DNA from: Campylobacter cuniculorum DSM 23162 = LMG 24588
Lineage (GTDB): Bacteria > Campylobacterota > Campylobacteria > Campylobacterales > Campylobacteraceae
Direction of reading: 5' to 3'
DNA length: 64,000 nt
Assembly (NCBI RefSeq): GCF_002104335.1
Contig: NZ_CP020867.1
Coordinates: 310,001 to 374,000, forward strand
Shown here: in pieces, positions 54,173-63,626 of the stretch
Numbering within the stretch: the stretch's first letter is position 1
Layout: each line of letters opens with the position of its first letter
Notes under the pieces: model-generated
Database searches by the model: none
The model's input: the letters and a program-made list of their open reading frames with translations, nothing else
What the model was told of the DNA's origin: nothing
Translations under genes and position numbers: made by a program

Positions 54173-54919
54173 ATGATGAAAATTTTTTTAGTGCTTTTTT
54201 TGGCTTTTTTTCTTAATGCTCAAGCAAATGATTTTTCACAAAAAAAGATTATTAAAATCGATCAAAATGAAGATGAATTTAAAATCATTGATTTAGGACA
54301 AGGAATTCATAACCAAAAACTTGATGAGCAAAAAGCCCTTTTTGACAGCTCCGCTTTAAAAAAATCAAACAAAGACAAACAAGTTGATTTTGGAATTCTT
54401 ATAGGATTTAGAGAAAATTTCGGCTATGCTTTGGATAATTTTCACATCAGAGCCAAAGATTTTTCAGAACAATTCAGTCAAAGATTGATTAAAGATTTAA
54501 ATTTAAGATTGATTAATGCTGCGGCAAATAAAATTTATCAAGCAGAGAGAATGCTTAATTTTTCTCATCCTAATAAAAAATTTAAACTTGTTGAGCTGTC
54601 AAAATTCCTAAGACAAGAAAAAAATAAGGATAAAATTAACACGCAATTTACAGATTTTTTAATCGCTATCAGCTTGGATGATTTTTATATCAATATCACA
54701 GATTTTTTCTTTACAAGCCTCAAAAATGCCTATGCTAAAATCAATGTTAAAATCATATCCACAAGCACAAATAAAATCGTGCTTGCAAAAAATATCAATT
54801 TAAGATTAAGACTTGATTCAGAAAATCCAAAGGATAATTACGAAAATTTACTCTCACAAATGCCGACAATGTTAGCTGAAGTTGTCAATAAAGAGGGTGC
54901 AAAATTAAAAGTAGAATGA
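54173..54919 (+). CDS. Exported hypothetical protein (248 aa)
   Basis: Protein with a clear signal peptide (MMKIFLVLFLAFFLNAQAND) and no other membrane segment, so probably periplasmic. The mature part is charged; the C-terminal half (LIAISLDDFYINITDFFFTS, INVKIISTSTNKIVLAKNIN) looks like alternating strands of a lipoprotein-type or secretion-associated beta domain. I do not recognise the family. It follows cysQ after 39 bases with ribosome site AAGGAAG and overlaps a small downstream gene by 4 bases. Confidence 0.75.
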   Translation: MMKIFLVLFLAFFLNAQANDFSQKKIIKIDQNEDEFKIIDLGQGIHNQKLDEQKALFDSSALKKSNKDKQVDFGILIGFRENFGYALDNFHIRAKDFSEQFSQRLIKDLNLRLINAAANKIYQAERMLNFSHPNKKFKLVELSKFLRQEKNKDKINTQFTDFLIAISLDDFYINITDFFFTSLKNAYAKINVKIISTSTNKIVLAKNINLRLRLDSENPKDNYENLLSQMPTMLAEVVNKEGAKLKVE

Positions 54920-55083
54920 CTCTTTATGTGCCCTTTGTTTATGAGATAAAAAACAATTTAGCTTCTTTTAAACCACAAATCAAAAAGCCTCCGATTAAAC
55001 AGATTGAAAGCCCCTATTTCGTAGAAAATCAAAACTATGGATTGCTTAGAAAATTATTTAAAGGCTTTTTTTATGGACTCTAA
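54916..55083 (+). CDS. Small 55-aa hypothetical protein
   Basis: Open frame beginning ATG ACT CTT TAT, overlapping the stop of the upstream exported protein by 4 bases (ATGA), the same coupling used throughout this window. The product is basic and aromatic-rich (KNNLASFKPQIKKPPIKQIE... ending FKGFFYGL) without a signal peptide or known domain. The tight coupling supports it; the lack of recognisable features weakens it. Confidence 0.45.
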   Translation: MTLYVPFVYEIKNNLASFKPQIKKPPIKQIESPYFVENQNYGLLRKLFKGFFYGL

Positions 55084-55199
55084 AAATCCTTTGTTTTATC
55101 CTTTTTAAGAAATTTTATTGAATGAAATTAATCGGGGTTAATTCTCTTTTAACCTTTAAAATTCTATAATTAAAACCATTTAAATTATAGGAAAATGCG

Positions 55200-55463
55200 A
55201 TGGATTTTTTTGATGAAATGCTGAATAAAAGCCCAAAGGAGAAATTTATAGAAATTATCCAAAATGGAAATTTAGGTGCTTTAGAAAATGTTTTTGAAAA
55301 TTTCTTTGCAGAATACATTGCTATGGTTGAACTTTTGGAAAAACAAGGTTTAAACGAAAAAAATATGAAAAATTTTATCCTTGAAAATTTCGAATTTATC
55401 GAGCAAAGAAAGAATGATATTTTTATAGAACTTGGAGCAAAAATTTTAGGACATGAAGGCTAA
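55200..55463 (+). CDS. DUF2018 family protein
   Basis: 87-aa acidic, helical protein matching the DUF2018 family of epsilonproteobacteria (MDFFDEMLNKSPKEKFIEII ... NVFENFFAEYIAMVELL). The function is unknown. ATTATAGGAAAATGCG precedes the ATG with an AGGAA ribosome site. It starts a plus-strand block (DUF2018, exported protein, polyprenyl synthase, hemA, proS, fxsA, hemC, ubiD) that matches C. jejuni gene order from memory apart from the methyltransferase insertion. Confidence 0.75.
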   Translation: MDFFDEMLNKSPKEKFIEIIQNGNLGALENVFENFFAEYIAMVELLEKQGLNEKNMKNFILENFEFIEQRKNDIFIELGAKILGHEG

Positions 55464-55465
55464 AA

Positions 55466-55915
55466 GTGCTTAGAATTTTTGCCTTTTTGTTTTTTGTCTC
55501 CACTCTTTTTTCTTCTACGCCTCATTTTAAATACACCTATAAATTTACGCTTAAAAAAGACGAAAGAGCAAGTGTGCAAATCAAAGAATTAGGCTATGAA
55601 GATGTCCAAAATTTTGATTTTTATTGGACCTTGTTTGATACAAATAAAATTATCGTGCATTCTAAATTTAGGAAATTTCCCAGACAATTTGTGCTTTCTT
55701 TGCGTAGGAATTTAAATTGGGCAACTCAAACTTTAATCCCTGATTATACTAAACCTAATGTCGATAGAGCGAGACTGATTTTTGAATTTAGCGATTTTAA
55801 AAAGGGCGAAGCAGTTTTTACAATTTATATTGAAGATGAAGAATCCCGTCTTGAAGTGAAATTTATTGACCCAAGAAAACAAAATGCTAACACACAAAAT
55901 TTAAACACAAACTAA
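55466..55915 (+). CDS. Exported hypothetical protein (149 aa)
   Basis: 149-aa protein starting with GTG two bases after the DUF2018 stop. The N-terminus MLRIFAFLFFVSTLFSSTPH is a signal peptide. The mature domain is beta-rich (FKYTYKFTLKKDERASVQIKEL, FDFYWTLFD) and ends in an Asn/Thr-rich tail. No known domain; likely periplasmic. It is conserved at this place in C. jejuni (memory). Confidence 0.72.
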   Translation: MLRIFAFLFFVSTLFSSTPHFKYTYKFTLKKDERASVQIKELGYEDVQNFDFYWTLFDTNKIIVHSKFRKFPRQFVLSLRRNLNWATQTLIPDYTKPNVDRARLIFEFSDFKKGEAVFTIYIEDEESRLEVKFIDPRKQNANTQNLNTN

Positions 55916-55965
55916 ATTAAAGTAAAAAATGATTAAAATATGACAAAAATTTCTAAGGACAGAGA

Positions 55966-56859
55966 GTGCAAATCATTGATGAGTTAATGGAAAGTTTTTT
56001 AAAAGAATTAAATTATGAACCGATTATGCAGATGTTTTCACATACAAATTCAGGTAAAAAACTCCGCTCAAAATTACTTTTGAGTATAGCCGGAGAAAAT
56101 GAGCTTTCTTACAAGCTTTGTGCTGTGATTGAGCTGATACATTTAGCGAGTTTATTGCACGATGATATTATCGATGAGAGTGAGTTAAGAAGAGGGGCAA
56201 AGTCTGTGAATGCAAAATTTGGTGCAAAAAATGCTTTAATGCTTGGAGATATTTTGTATTCTAAGGCTTTTTATGAGCTTTCTTTGATGGATTCTAAGAT
56301 TGCTGCTGTGCTTTCAAATGCGGTTGTGAATTTAAGTATAGGCGAATTGATGGACATTCATTTAAGCCTTGATTTTAACGCGGATAAAAATACCTATCTT
56401 AGGATGATTTATAATAAAACAGCAGTTTTAATCGAAGCAAGTGCTAGGTGTGGGGCAATTTTAGCGGGATTTGATGAAGAAGCCTTTAAGGAATATGGCA
56501 AAAATTTAGGACTTGCCTTTCAAATGATTGATGATATTTTGGATATTAGAGGCGATGAACACACCTTAGGCAAACCTGCAATGCACGATTTTAAAGAGGG
56601 TAAAGTGACTCTAGCTTATATTTATTTATATGAAAGCTTAAATGATGAGGAGCAATTAAAATTAAAAAAACTTTTCAAAAAGGATTTAAACATTGATGAA
56701 TTAGAATGGTTAAAACTTAAATTGACTCAAAATCAGGCTTTACAAAAGGCTGCAAACGAAGCCAAAAAATATGGAAATTTAGCTCTTGAAGCCATTAAAC
56801 ACTATGAAAATCCAAAGCTTAATGAAATCATTAAAGCCATGCTTGATAGGAATTTTTGA
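55966..56859 (+). CDS. Polyprenyl diphosphate synthase
   Basis: 297-aa all-helical prenyltransferase that extends isoprenoid chains, probably for menaquinone or undecaprenyl carriers. The two aspartate-rich motifs are LLHDDIIDESELRRG (about residue 64-78) and AFQMIDDILDIRGD. GKKLRSKLLL near the N-terminus binds diphosphate. The start is GTG at 55966 with GGACAGAG upstream. It could be called IspB (octaprenyl) or a farnesyl/geranylgeranyl type; chain length cannot be read securely. Its stop overlaps the hemA start. Confidence 0.85.
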   Translation: MQIIDELMESFLKELNYEPIMQMFSHTNSGKKLRSKLLLSIAGENELSYKLCAVIELIHLASLLHDDIIDESELRRGAKSVNAKFGAKNALMLGDILYSKAFYELSLMDSKIAAVLSNAVVNLSIGELMDIHLSLDFNADKNTYLRMIYNKTAVLIEASARCGAILAGFDEEAFKEYGKNLGLAFQMIDDILDIRGDEHTLGKPAMHDFKEGKVTLAYIYLYESLNDEEQLKLKKLFKKDLNIDELEWLKLKLTQNQALQKAANEAKKYGNLALEAIKHYENPKLNEIIKAMLDRNF

Positions 56860-58166
56860 TGAATTATTTTTGTATCAGTTTTACGCATAAAAATACCGAT
56901 ATTGCTTTAAGAGAAAAGCTTTCAATGAGTGATGAGCTAAGAAAAAGAGAATTCTTAAAGACGATTAATTCCCATGAGAGTATTTTAGAAAGCCTCGTCA
57001 TTAGCACTTGCAATCGCGTTGAAATTTTTTGTTTTGTTAAGAATTTAGAACAAGCAAACAACCATATCATCGCTTGTTTAGCCTTGTTTAGTGAGCTTTG
57101 CAAAGATTTGCTTTCGCAAAAGGCAGATGTGTTTGAAAACAGCGGAGCGATTCATCATCTTTTTTCAGTTGCAAGCTCTTTGGATAGTCTTGTTGTCGGA
57201 GAAACGCAAATTTCTGGACAGCTCAAAGATGCCTTTAGTTTTGCTTTAAAAAATGAATTTTGTGCCCTTAATCTTTCGCGAGCTGTGCATTATGCTTTTA
57301 AATGTGCCACTGAAGTGAGAAAACAAACGCAAATTTCTAAAAATCCTATCTCTGTAGCTTCTGTTGCTGTGGCTAAGGCTAAGGAACTTTTTGATTTGAG
57401 TCAAAAAAAAGCTGTAATCATCGGTGCGGGAGAAATGAGTGAGTTAGCCTGTAAGCATTTAATTGCCGCAGGGGCTAAGGTGATTATCCTTAATCGCGAT
57501 TTGAAAAAAGCTGAAAATTTAAGTGAGAAATTAGGCGTTTTTAGTGAATTTGACAGCCTTGAAAATTTGCAAAAATATTTAAATTCTTATGAGCTTTTTT
57601 TCTCTGCAACGAACGCAAATTCAGCCATTATCACAAATTCTTTGCTTCAAGTTGTAAATTTTAAAAGATATTTTTTTGATATTGCTGTGCCACGTGATAT
57701 TGATTTGGATGAAAATGACAAGATTAAAGTGTTTTCTGTTGATGATTTAGAAGAAGTTGTAAGAAAAAATTTAGCCTTAAGAGAACACGAAGCGGGCATT
57801 GCTTATAGTATAGTGGGTCAGATGACTTCAGAATTTTTTAAATATTTAAATGATTTGGCTTTAATGCCGATTATCAAGGCTATACGATTACAAGCTAAAG
57901 AATGTGCGGACAAACAGCTTGAACTTGCCCTTAAAAAAGGCTATTTAAAAAAATCCGATGAAGACGAGGCACGAAAGCTTATCCATCAAGTTTTCAAGGC
58001 ATTTTTACACAAGCCTACGATTCATTTAAAGCATTTACAAGGTAAAATTCAAAGTGATACGATTATCAATGCAATGCGTTATGTGTTTGATTTAAAAAAT
58101 GATTTGCAAGGTTTAGATCAATACAAATGCGAATTCAATATGGAGAATAATGATGAGATTTACTAA
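56859..58166 (+). CDS. hemA: Glutamyl-tRNA reductase
   Basis: 435-aa first enzyme of C5 haem biosynthesis, reducing glutamyl-tRNA to glutamate-1-semialdehyde. Motifs: VISTCNRVEIFCF with the catalytic cysteine, VVGETQISGQLKDAF, the NADPH-binding GAGEMSELACKHL, and the C-terminal dimerisation helices. I start at ATG 56859, which overlaps the upstream stop (TGATG), rather than at TTG 56856. hemC is in the same block, so haem genes cluster here. It overlaps proS by 17 bases. Confidence 0.95.
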   Translation: MNYFCISFTHKNTDIALREKLSMSDELRKREFLKTINSHESILESLVISTCNRVEIFCFVKNLEQANNHIIACLALFSELCKDLLSQKADVFENSGAIHHLFSVASSLDSLVVGETQISGQLKDAFSFALKNEFCALNLSRAVHYAFKCATEVRKQTQISKNPISVASVAVAKAKELFDLSQKKAVIIGAGEMSELACKHLIAAGAKVIILNRDLKKAENLSEKLGVFSEFDSLENLQKYLNSYELFFSATNANSAIITNSLLQVVNFKRYFFDIAVPRDIDLDENDKIKVFSVDDLEEVVRKNLALREHEAGIAYSIVGQMTSEFFKYLNDLALMPIIKAIRLQAKECADKQLELALKKGYLKKSDEDEARKLIHQVFKAFLHKPTIHLKHLQGKIQSDTIINAMRYVFDLKNDLQGLDQYKCEFNMENNDEIY

Positions 58167-59856
58167 GCTTTACGCTCCAAGCACAAAAGAAGCACCAAAA
58201 GATGCGACTTTACCGAGCCATATTTTTTTATTACGTGGAGGTTTTATAGAGCAGCTTGGAAGCGGACTTTATAATTTTTTACCCTTAGGAAAAAGAGTTT
58301 TGAGCAAAATTCAAGCCATTATCAAAGAAGAAATGGACTTCGCAGGAGCACAAGAAGTTGCATTAAGCTTTGTTACTTCAGCAGCTTTGTGGCAGGAAAG
58401 CGGACGCTACAATGCCTTTGGTAAGGAGCTTTTAAAATTTAAGGACCGCAAGGATAATGATTTTGTTTTAGGACCCACTCACGAAGAAGCTATGCTCTCT
58501 TTGGTGAAAAATAAAATCACAAGTTATAAGCAACTTCCTTTGCATTTGTATCAATTCGGGCTTAAATTTAGAGACGAGTTAAGACCGCGATTTGGACTTT
58601 TACGATGTCGCGAATTTTTGATGAAAGACGGATACAGCTTCCATTCTAATGAAGAGGATTTAGGACGCGAATTTGACTTAATGCATAAAACTTATAGCCG
58701 TATTTTAGAGCGTTTGGGGCTTGAATTTAGAGCTGTGGAAGCAGATAGCGGGGCGATAGGAGGAAGTGGAAGTAAAGAATTTATGGTCTTAGCAAAGAAT
58801 GGAGAAGATGATATTTTACTTTGTGAAAATTGTGATTATGCGGCTAATGTTGAGGCAGCTAAGAGGGCTAAAAAAACTTGTGATAAACAAAGACCAGAGG
58901 CAAATTATGCGAGTAAATTTCATACGCCAAATGTAAAAACCATAGAGGCTTTGGCGGATTTTTTTAAGATTGATGAATTTTATACAATTAAGGCTGTGGT
59001 TAAAAAAGCCATTTATGAAAATGAAAGCAAATTGATTGTTTTTTTCATAAGAGGTTGTGATGAGCTTTGCGATACTAAGGCTCAAAATGCTTGCGGGGCT
59101 TTAGAGCTTATAAATGCAGAAGAAAATGAGCTTTTAGATGCTTCGCTTGTGCCGGGGTTTATAGGTTTTATCGGGCTTAAAAATGTCGATTTTTATATAG
59201 ATTGTGAGCTTGAAAACGAAAAGCAAATGATTATGGGAGCCAATGAAAAAGATTATCATCTTATCGGCATTGATGTGATGAATCTTAACCCGGAAAGATT
59301 TAAAGATTTGATAGAAGTTAAGGAAAATGATTCTTGTATAAAATGCGGTGGAAAGCTTAAAAGAAGCAAGGGTATAGAGGTCGGACATATCTTTAAACTC
59401 GGGCAAAAATATTCACGTGCAATGAATGCAAATTTTTTAGATGAAAATGGCAAAAGTGTGCCTTTTTATATGGGTTGTTATGGTATGGGCGTGAGTCGTT
59501 TGGTGGCTGTGGCTGTGGAGGCAAGTTTTGATGAAAAAGGTTGCATTTGGAATAAAACTTTAGCCCCTTTTGTGCTTGAGATTATACTTTCAAATCCTAA
59601 AGACAGCAAAGCCGCACATTTTGCAAACGCTCTTTATGAGAACCTTAAAAAACAAAATATAGAAGTTTTACTTGATGATAGAGATGAGAGATTTGGCGTT
59701 AAGATGAATGATTTTGAGCTTATGGGTTTTCCTTATGCACTCATCGTTGGCAAAGGTTTAGAAAACAATGAACTTGAATTCATTGAGCGAAAGAATTTGC
59801 AAAAAAGTGTCATCAATGCTGATGAAGCTTTAAATTTTCTTAAAGATTTGCTATGA
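58150..59856 (+). CDS. proS: Prolyl-tRNA synthetase
   Basis: 568-aa class II aminoacyl-tRNA synthetase of the bacterial type with the inserted editing domain (about residues 225-385). Motif 2 is FRDELRPRFGLLRCREFLMK, motif 3 is MGCYGMGVSRLVAVAVEA. VLGPTHEEAML and the anticodon-binding C-terminal domain (EVLLDDRDERFGVKMNDFEL) are intact. It overlaps hemA and fxsA at its ends, so it is embedded in the operon. Confidence 0.97.
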   Translation: MMRFTKLYAPSTKEAPKDATLPSHIFLLRGGFIEQLGSGLYNFLPLGKRVLSKIQAIIKEEMDFAGAQEVALSFVTSAALWQESGRYNAFGKELLKFKDRKDNDFVLGPTHEEAMLSLVKNKITSYKQLPLHLYQFGLKFRDELRPRFGLLRCREFLMKDGYSFHSNEEDLGREFDLMHKTYSRILERLGLEFRAVEADSGAIGGSGSKEFMVLAKNGEDDILLCENCDYAANVEAAKRAKKTCDKQRPEANYASKFHTPNVKTIEALADFFKIDEFYTIKAVVKKAIYENESKLIVFFIRGCDELCDTKAQNACGALELINAEENELLDASLVPGFIGFIGLKNVDFYIDCELENEKQMIMGANEKDYHLIGIDVMNLNPERFKDLIEVKENDSCIKCGGKLKRSKGIEVGHIFKLGQKYSRAMNANFLDENGKSVPFYMGCYGMGVSRLVAVAVEASFDEKGCIWNKTLAPFVLEIILSNPKDSKAAHFANALYENLKKQNIEVLLDDRDERFGVKMNDFELMGFPYALIVGKGLENNELEFIERKNLQKSVINADEALNFLKDLL

Positions 59857-60221
59857 GTAAAAGCTTAAGTTTAATGCCTTTATTTTTGCTTGAAATTGCT
59901 GCAAGTGTGCTTTTTATCATGGCTTTTGGTCTAGGAAATTTTTTAATTTTTATCTTAATGAGCGTGATTTTTGGCGTGGTGCTTTTGGTGATTTTTTGGA
60001 ATAACATGCTGGAATTTCAAGTGAGAGATTTTAAGAGTATGTTGAGGCAGTTTAGCTTTGTGATTGCGGGATTTTTGTTGATTTTTCCCGGAATTTTGAC
60101 AAGTATTTTTGGACTTATGGTTTTAATCTTTGGACTCGTTTTAAAAACAAAACCCAGAAAATCTCAAAAAGCAAACAATGAAGAAATCATCGATGTGGAG
60201 ATTATCGAGGATACAAAATGA
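59853..60221 (+). CDS. FxsA family membrane protein
   Basis: 122-aa small membrane protein with four helices and the FxsA core pattern: an N-terminal pair of hydrophobic segments, and SFVIAGFLLIFPGILTSIFGL typical of the family, followed by a charged tail. FxsA of E. coli relieves phage T7 exclusion by F; here the role is unknown. It overlaps proS by 4 bases and its stop overlaps the next gene's start (ATGA). Confidence 0.8.
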   Translation: MSKSLSLMPLFLLEIAASVLFIMAFGLGNFLIFILMSVIFGVVLLVIFWNNMLEFQVRDFKSMLRQFSFVIAGFLLIFPGILTSIFGLMVLIFGLVLKTKPRKSQKANNEEIIDVEIIEDTK

Positions 60222-62689
60222 TCACTTTTGATTTCACACAATTTAAAAACGCAGATTTTGTGAGCAATTTCAAAGAGGATTCTGTGAGAAAATTCATCAT
60301 CGATCCCCTTTTAGATAAAATCGGCTTTGTGTTAAAAGACGATAAGAATCCCAAAAAGCTTGAAATGAAACTTTCAGAGGAAAGAGAAGCGGACATTAGA
60401 ATCGGCAGCAACAAGAACATTAAAACAAGATTGATTCCAGACTACACGCTCTATGTGGATTCTAAGCTTCATTGTATCCTTGATGCAAAGGCTGCTAAGA
60501 TAAATATAGAAAAAGGGAGTGAAGCCTTCAAACAAGCCTTGAGTTATGCGACAAATTTCAATGCCCATTATTTCGCCCTTTGTAATGGCTTAAAATTCAA
60601 TCTTTTTAGCATTTTAGGGCAAGAAGTTTTGTTAGAGCTTGATTTTATGTCTGTAGAAGATGGACAAGAAGCATTGCTTAAACAATACCTAAGCACTCCT
60701 CCTCATTCTTTAAGGCAAGACATTCACTCAAAGGTTCAACGCGTTAAAAAGCCTGATTCTTGGTATTTAGAGCGTCCTTTACCTCAAGCGATTTTAAAGC
60801 CTCAAAAACAAGCAAAGGCAAGGTATTTTGGTTGCACAGCGTATTTTACGCGCCAAAGTTGGGATATTGTCACGCAAAACATTAAGAATTTCACCGATGA
60901 GGGCGATGTCGTGCTTGATCCCTTTGGAGGAAGTGGAGTGAGTGCGATTGAAGCCATGATGAATGGCAGAATAGGAATCCACACCGATCTCAATCCCCTC
61001 TCAATCTTTATGGTTAAAGCCTTAAGTGCGAAAGTGGATTGTGGTGTGCTCTATGATTTAAGCGAGGAGATTTTAGCAGAATTTGAAAGTCTCAAACCTC
61101 AAAACGAAAAAGAGGCAAAGTCTTTGCTAAAGAGTGCAAAATACTATCCTAATACTCTAAGCGAGGAATTTGGAGAGACTGCCTCACAAAAAGAGCAGGA
61201 TGCAAGCCTATGGATTCCACAAGATGAACTCTTGCCAAAGGGCAGTGATGTGGATAGTGTTTTAGGGCTTTTCACTCCTTTGCAACTTGCTGAACTCGCC
61301 CTTTTACGCAAACTCATTTTCAAGCACACCACACCAAGCGGAAACAAAGAGCTTAGAATCACCAAAAGAAATCTACGTTATTCTTTAATGTTGGCGTTTT
61401 ATAATACAATCACTCTCATTAATCTCACATATCACAATACAGACAGGGGCGGTCCCGCTTCCGCTATAACGAGATATTATCGCTACAGAATCGCACCAAA
61501 ACCAGATTTTTTAGATACAGCAAAAACCTTTAGAGCTAAGATTCAACGTGTCCTCAAAGGTAAAAGAGAGCTTGAAAATTCTCCCGTGTTCTATAGTACC
61601 TATTTTCACCCCACTACAAGAGTGATTAAAGACTTCAAACACCAACTTCTAAAAGCACGTTTGGATGAAGATTTAAGCAAAATTGACTCCTTGCTTGATA
61701 AGACAAATGGAGAAAAGATCTTCCAAGCCGATGCGACAAAGCTTAAAGAGATAGAAAAGGAGAGCATAGACTTCATCTACACAGATCCACCCTATGGGGC
61801 GAAGATTCCCTATTTAGATCTTAGCACCATGTGGAATGCGTGGCTTGATTTGCCTGTTAGCAAGGAGGTTAGAGAGAAAGAATGCATAGAAAAGGGAAGC
61901 TTGGAAAAAACACGCGAGGAGTATTATGATTTAATGAAAGCAAGTTTGAAAGAAATGTATAGGGTTTTGAAATTCAATCGTTGGCTTGCCTTTGTGTTTC
62001 AACATCAAGATCCAAAATTATGGCAAATCATTAAAAATTCCGCCGAAGAAGTGGGCTTTGAATATGTTCAAAGCATAAGACAGAGCAATGGACAAACGAG
62101 CTTTAAAAAGCGTCAATATTCCTTTTCCGTTTTAAGCGGACAATTGATTATGTATTTTAAAAAGGTGGATAATCCAAAAACAAGGGCGAAACAAGACTTG
62201 GGCGATAATTTTGACATTATCATAGAATGTGCAAGAGATGAGATCATTAAAAATGATGGGGCGACTTTTGATGAAATTCATGATGCGATAATGATAAAGG
62301 CGATGGATGAGGGGTTTTTAGACGAATTGAGCGAGAATTTTAGCCAAATTATGCCCTTTGTGGAGCAAAGACTTGATTTTGATGAAAAAACCAAAAAATA
62401 CCACATCGGTGAATTTGACCCGCACAAACACATGAGCATTCCGCTAGAAGTGAGAGCACATTATTTCATCACTTCATATTGCAATCGTTGCAAAAAGGAG
62501 GGACGTCCTGCACTTTTTGATGACATTTGCCTTGAAGTGATTCCAAAGCTTAGCAATGGAGTCTCTCCAAGCAATGATGACATTAGAAATATTTTAGATA
62601 AAATCGCCGTCATTGTGGATAAAAAAACGGGCGAATACCGGCTTAAAAATAAAAGAGATAAAGAACCAAGTTTATTTGAGGATTTTTAA
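60218..62689 (+). CDS. Single-gene restriction nuclease - DNA methyltransferase fusion
   Basis: 823-aa protein. Residues about 20-150 are an HsdR_N-like PD-(D/E)XK nuclease (SEEREADIRIG, LIPDYTLYVDSKLHCILDAK, with Asp...Asp-x-Lys intact). From about 200 it is an amino-methyltransferase: motif I VVLDPFGGSGVSAIEAM and DLNPLSIFMV, then the catalytic motif IV DFIYTDPPYGAKIPYLDLST at about 520. The DPPY...PYxDLS layout recalls DUF1156-type methyltransferases. A C-terminal 200 residues could be a target-recognition or helical domain. It is likely a type IIG-like restriction-modification enzyme or a solitary methylase. It interrupts the fxsA-hemC adjacency I recall in C. jejuni, and its codon use looks less AT-rich, suggesting acquisition. 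Confidence 0.75.
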   Translation: MITFDFTQFKNADFVSNFKEDSVRKFIIDPLLDKIGFVLKDDKNPKKLEMKLSEEREADIRIGSNKNIKTRLIPDYTLYVDSKLHCILDAKAAKINIEKGSEAFKQALSYATNFNAHYFALCNGLKFNLFSILGQEVLLELDFMSVEDGQEALLKQYLSTPPHSLRQDIHSKVQRVKKPDSWYLERPLPQAILKPQKQAKARYFGCTAYFTRQSWDIVTQNIKNFTDEGDVVLDPFGGSGVSAIEAMMNGRIGIHTDLNPLSIFMVKALSAKVDCGVLYDLSEEILAEFESLKPQNEKEAKSLLKSAKYYPNTLSEEFGETASQKEQDASLWIPQDELLPKGSDVDSVLGLFTPLQLAELALLRKLIFKHTTPSGNKELRITKRNLRYSLMLAFYNTITLINLTYHNTDRGGPASAITRYYRYRIAPKPDFLDTAKTFRAKIQRVLKGKRELENSPVFYSTYFHPTTRVIKDFKHQLLKARLDEDLSKIDSLLDKTNGEKIFQADATKLKEIEKESIDFIYTDPPYGAKIPYLDLSTMWNAWLDLPVSKEVREKECIEKGSLEKTREEYYDLMKASLKEMYRVLKFNRWLAFVFQHQDPKLWQIIKNSAEEVGFEYVQSIRQSNGQTSFKKRQYSFSVLSGQLIMYFKKVDNPKTRAKQDLGDNFDIIIECARDEIIKNDGATFDEIHDAIMIKAMDEGFLDELSENFSQIMPFVEQRLDFDEKTKKYHIGEFDPHKHMSIPLEVRAHYFITSYCNRCKKEGRPALFDDICLEVIPKLSNGVSPSNDDIRNILDKIAVIVDKKTGEYRLKNKRDKEPSLFEDF

Positions 62690-62690
62690 A

Positions 62691-63617
62691 ATGAAAGAAT
62701 TAATTATCGCAACAAGAAAAAGTCAATTAGCCCTTTGGCAGAGTGAATTTATAGCTGATTTTCTTGAAAAAACTCATCACATCAAAGTGCGTTTGGAGGG
62801 TTTTAAGACCAAAGGCGATGTGATTTTAGACACTCCCTTAGCAAAAATCGGTGGTAAGGGGCTTTTTACAAAAGAACTTGAAGAGAGCATGTTAAGAGGA
62901 GAAGCCCATTTAGCTGTGCATAGCCTTAAAGATGTGCCAAGTTTCTTTCCCAAAGGTTTAAAACTTGCCGCTATAAGCAAAAGAGAACAAAGCAATGACG
63001 CAATGCTTAGTCAAAATTACGAAAATTTACAAGCCCTTCCAAAAGGTGCAAAAATCGGCACTACAAGCTTAAGACGCAAGATGCAACTTTTAACCCTAAG
63101 GAGTGATTTAAACATCATTTCTTTAAGAGGAAATGTTAATTCTCGCATAGAAAAGCTTAAAAAAGGCGAATTTGACGCTATCATTTTAGCACAAGCGGGG
63201 ATTAAAAGGCTTGGTTTGGATAAAGCAGTGAAATTTTTATACACTTTTTCAAAAGACGAACTCATCCCCGCAGCAGCACAAGGGGCTTTAGGTATAGAAA
63301 GTCTTGATAAAAAAGAAATTCTGGATTTATTAGAATGTCTTCAAGATAAAAATGCTTATATAGAAACGAAAATCGAAAGGGATTTTATCAAAACTTTAGA
63401 GGGCGGTTGTCAAGTGCCTATAGGAATCAATGCTGAACTTAAGGATGATTTTATTTTTGTCCGTGCGGTGTTAGGACTACCTGATGGAAGCGAGTTTATC
63501 AAAGAAAAATCAAAGATTAAAAAGAATGAATTTGAGGATTATGGAGAAAAACTTGCAAAAATTTTTATAGAAAAAGGTGCAAAAGATTTGCTTAAAAGAG
63601 CTGAAAAGATGATTTGA
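62691..63617 (+). CDS. hemC: Hydroxymethylbilane synthase (porphobilinogen deaminase)
   Basis: 308-aa haem-pathway enzyme that joins four porphobilinogens. N-terminal MKELIIATRKSQLALWQSEF, KGLFTKELEESML, HSLKDVPSF, the arginine-rich IGTTSLRRKMQL, and the cofactor cysteine in EGGCQVPIGI are all present. The start at 62691 is one base after the upstream stop; the longer frame from 62613 adds residues that belong to the methyltransferase gene in another frame. Followed 9 bases later by the ubiD-like gene. Confidence 0.96.
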   Translation: MKELIIATRKSQLALWQSEFIADFLEKTHHIKVRLEGFKTKGDVILDTPLAKIGGKGLFTKELEESMLRGEAHLAVHSLKDVPSFFPKGLKLAAISKREQSNDAMLSQNYENLQALPKGAKIGTTSLRRKMQLLTLRSDLNIISLRGNVNSRIEKLKKGEFDAIILAQAGIKRLGLDKAVKFLYTFSKDELIPAAAQGALGIESLDKKEILDLLECLQDKNAYIETKIERDFIKTLEGGCQVPIGINAELKDDFIFVRAVLGLPDGSEFIKEKSKIKKNEFEDYGEKLAKIFIEKGAKDLLKRAEKMI

Positions 63618-63626
63618 AAGAAGAAA

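Noticed and set aside
62613-62690. Upstream start for hemC
   Set aside because: The extra 26 residues lie in the 3' end of the methyltransferase gene in another frame, and the HemC N-terminus begins at MKELIIATRKSQ.
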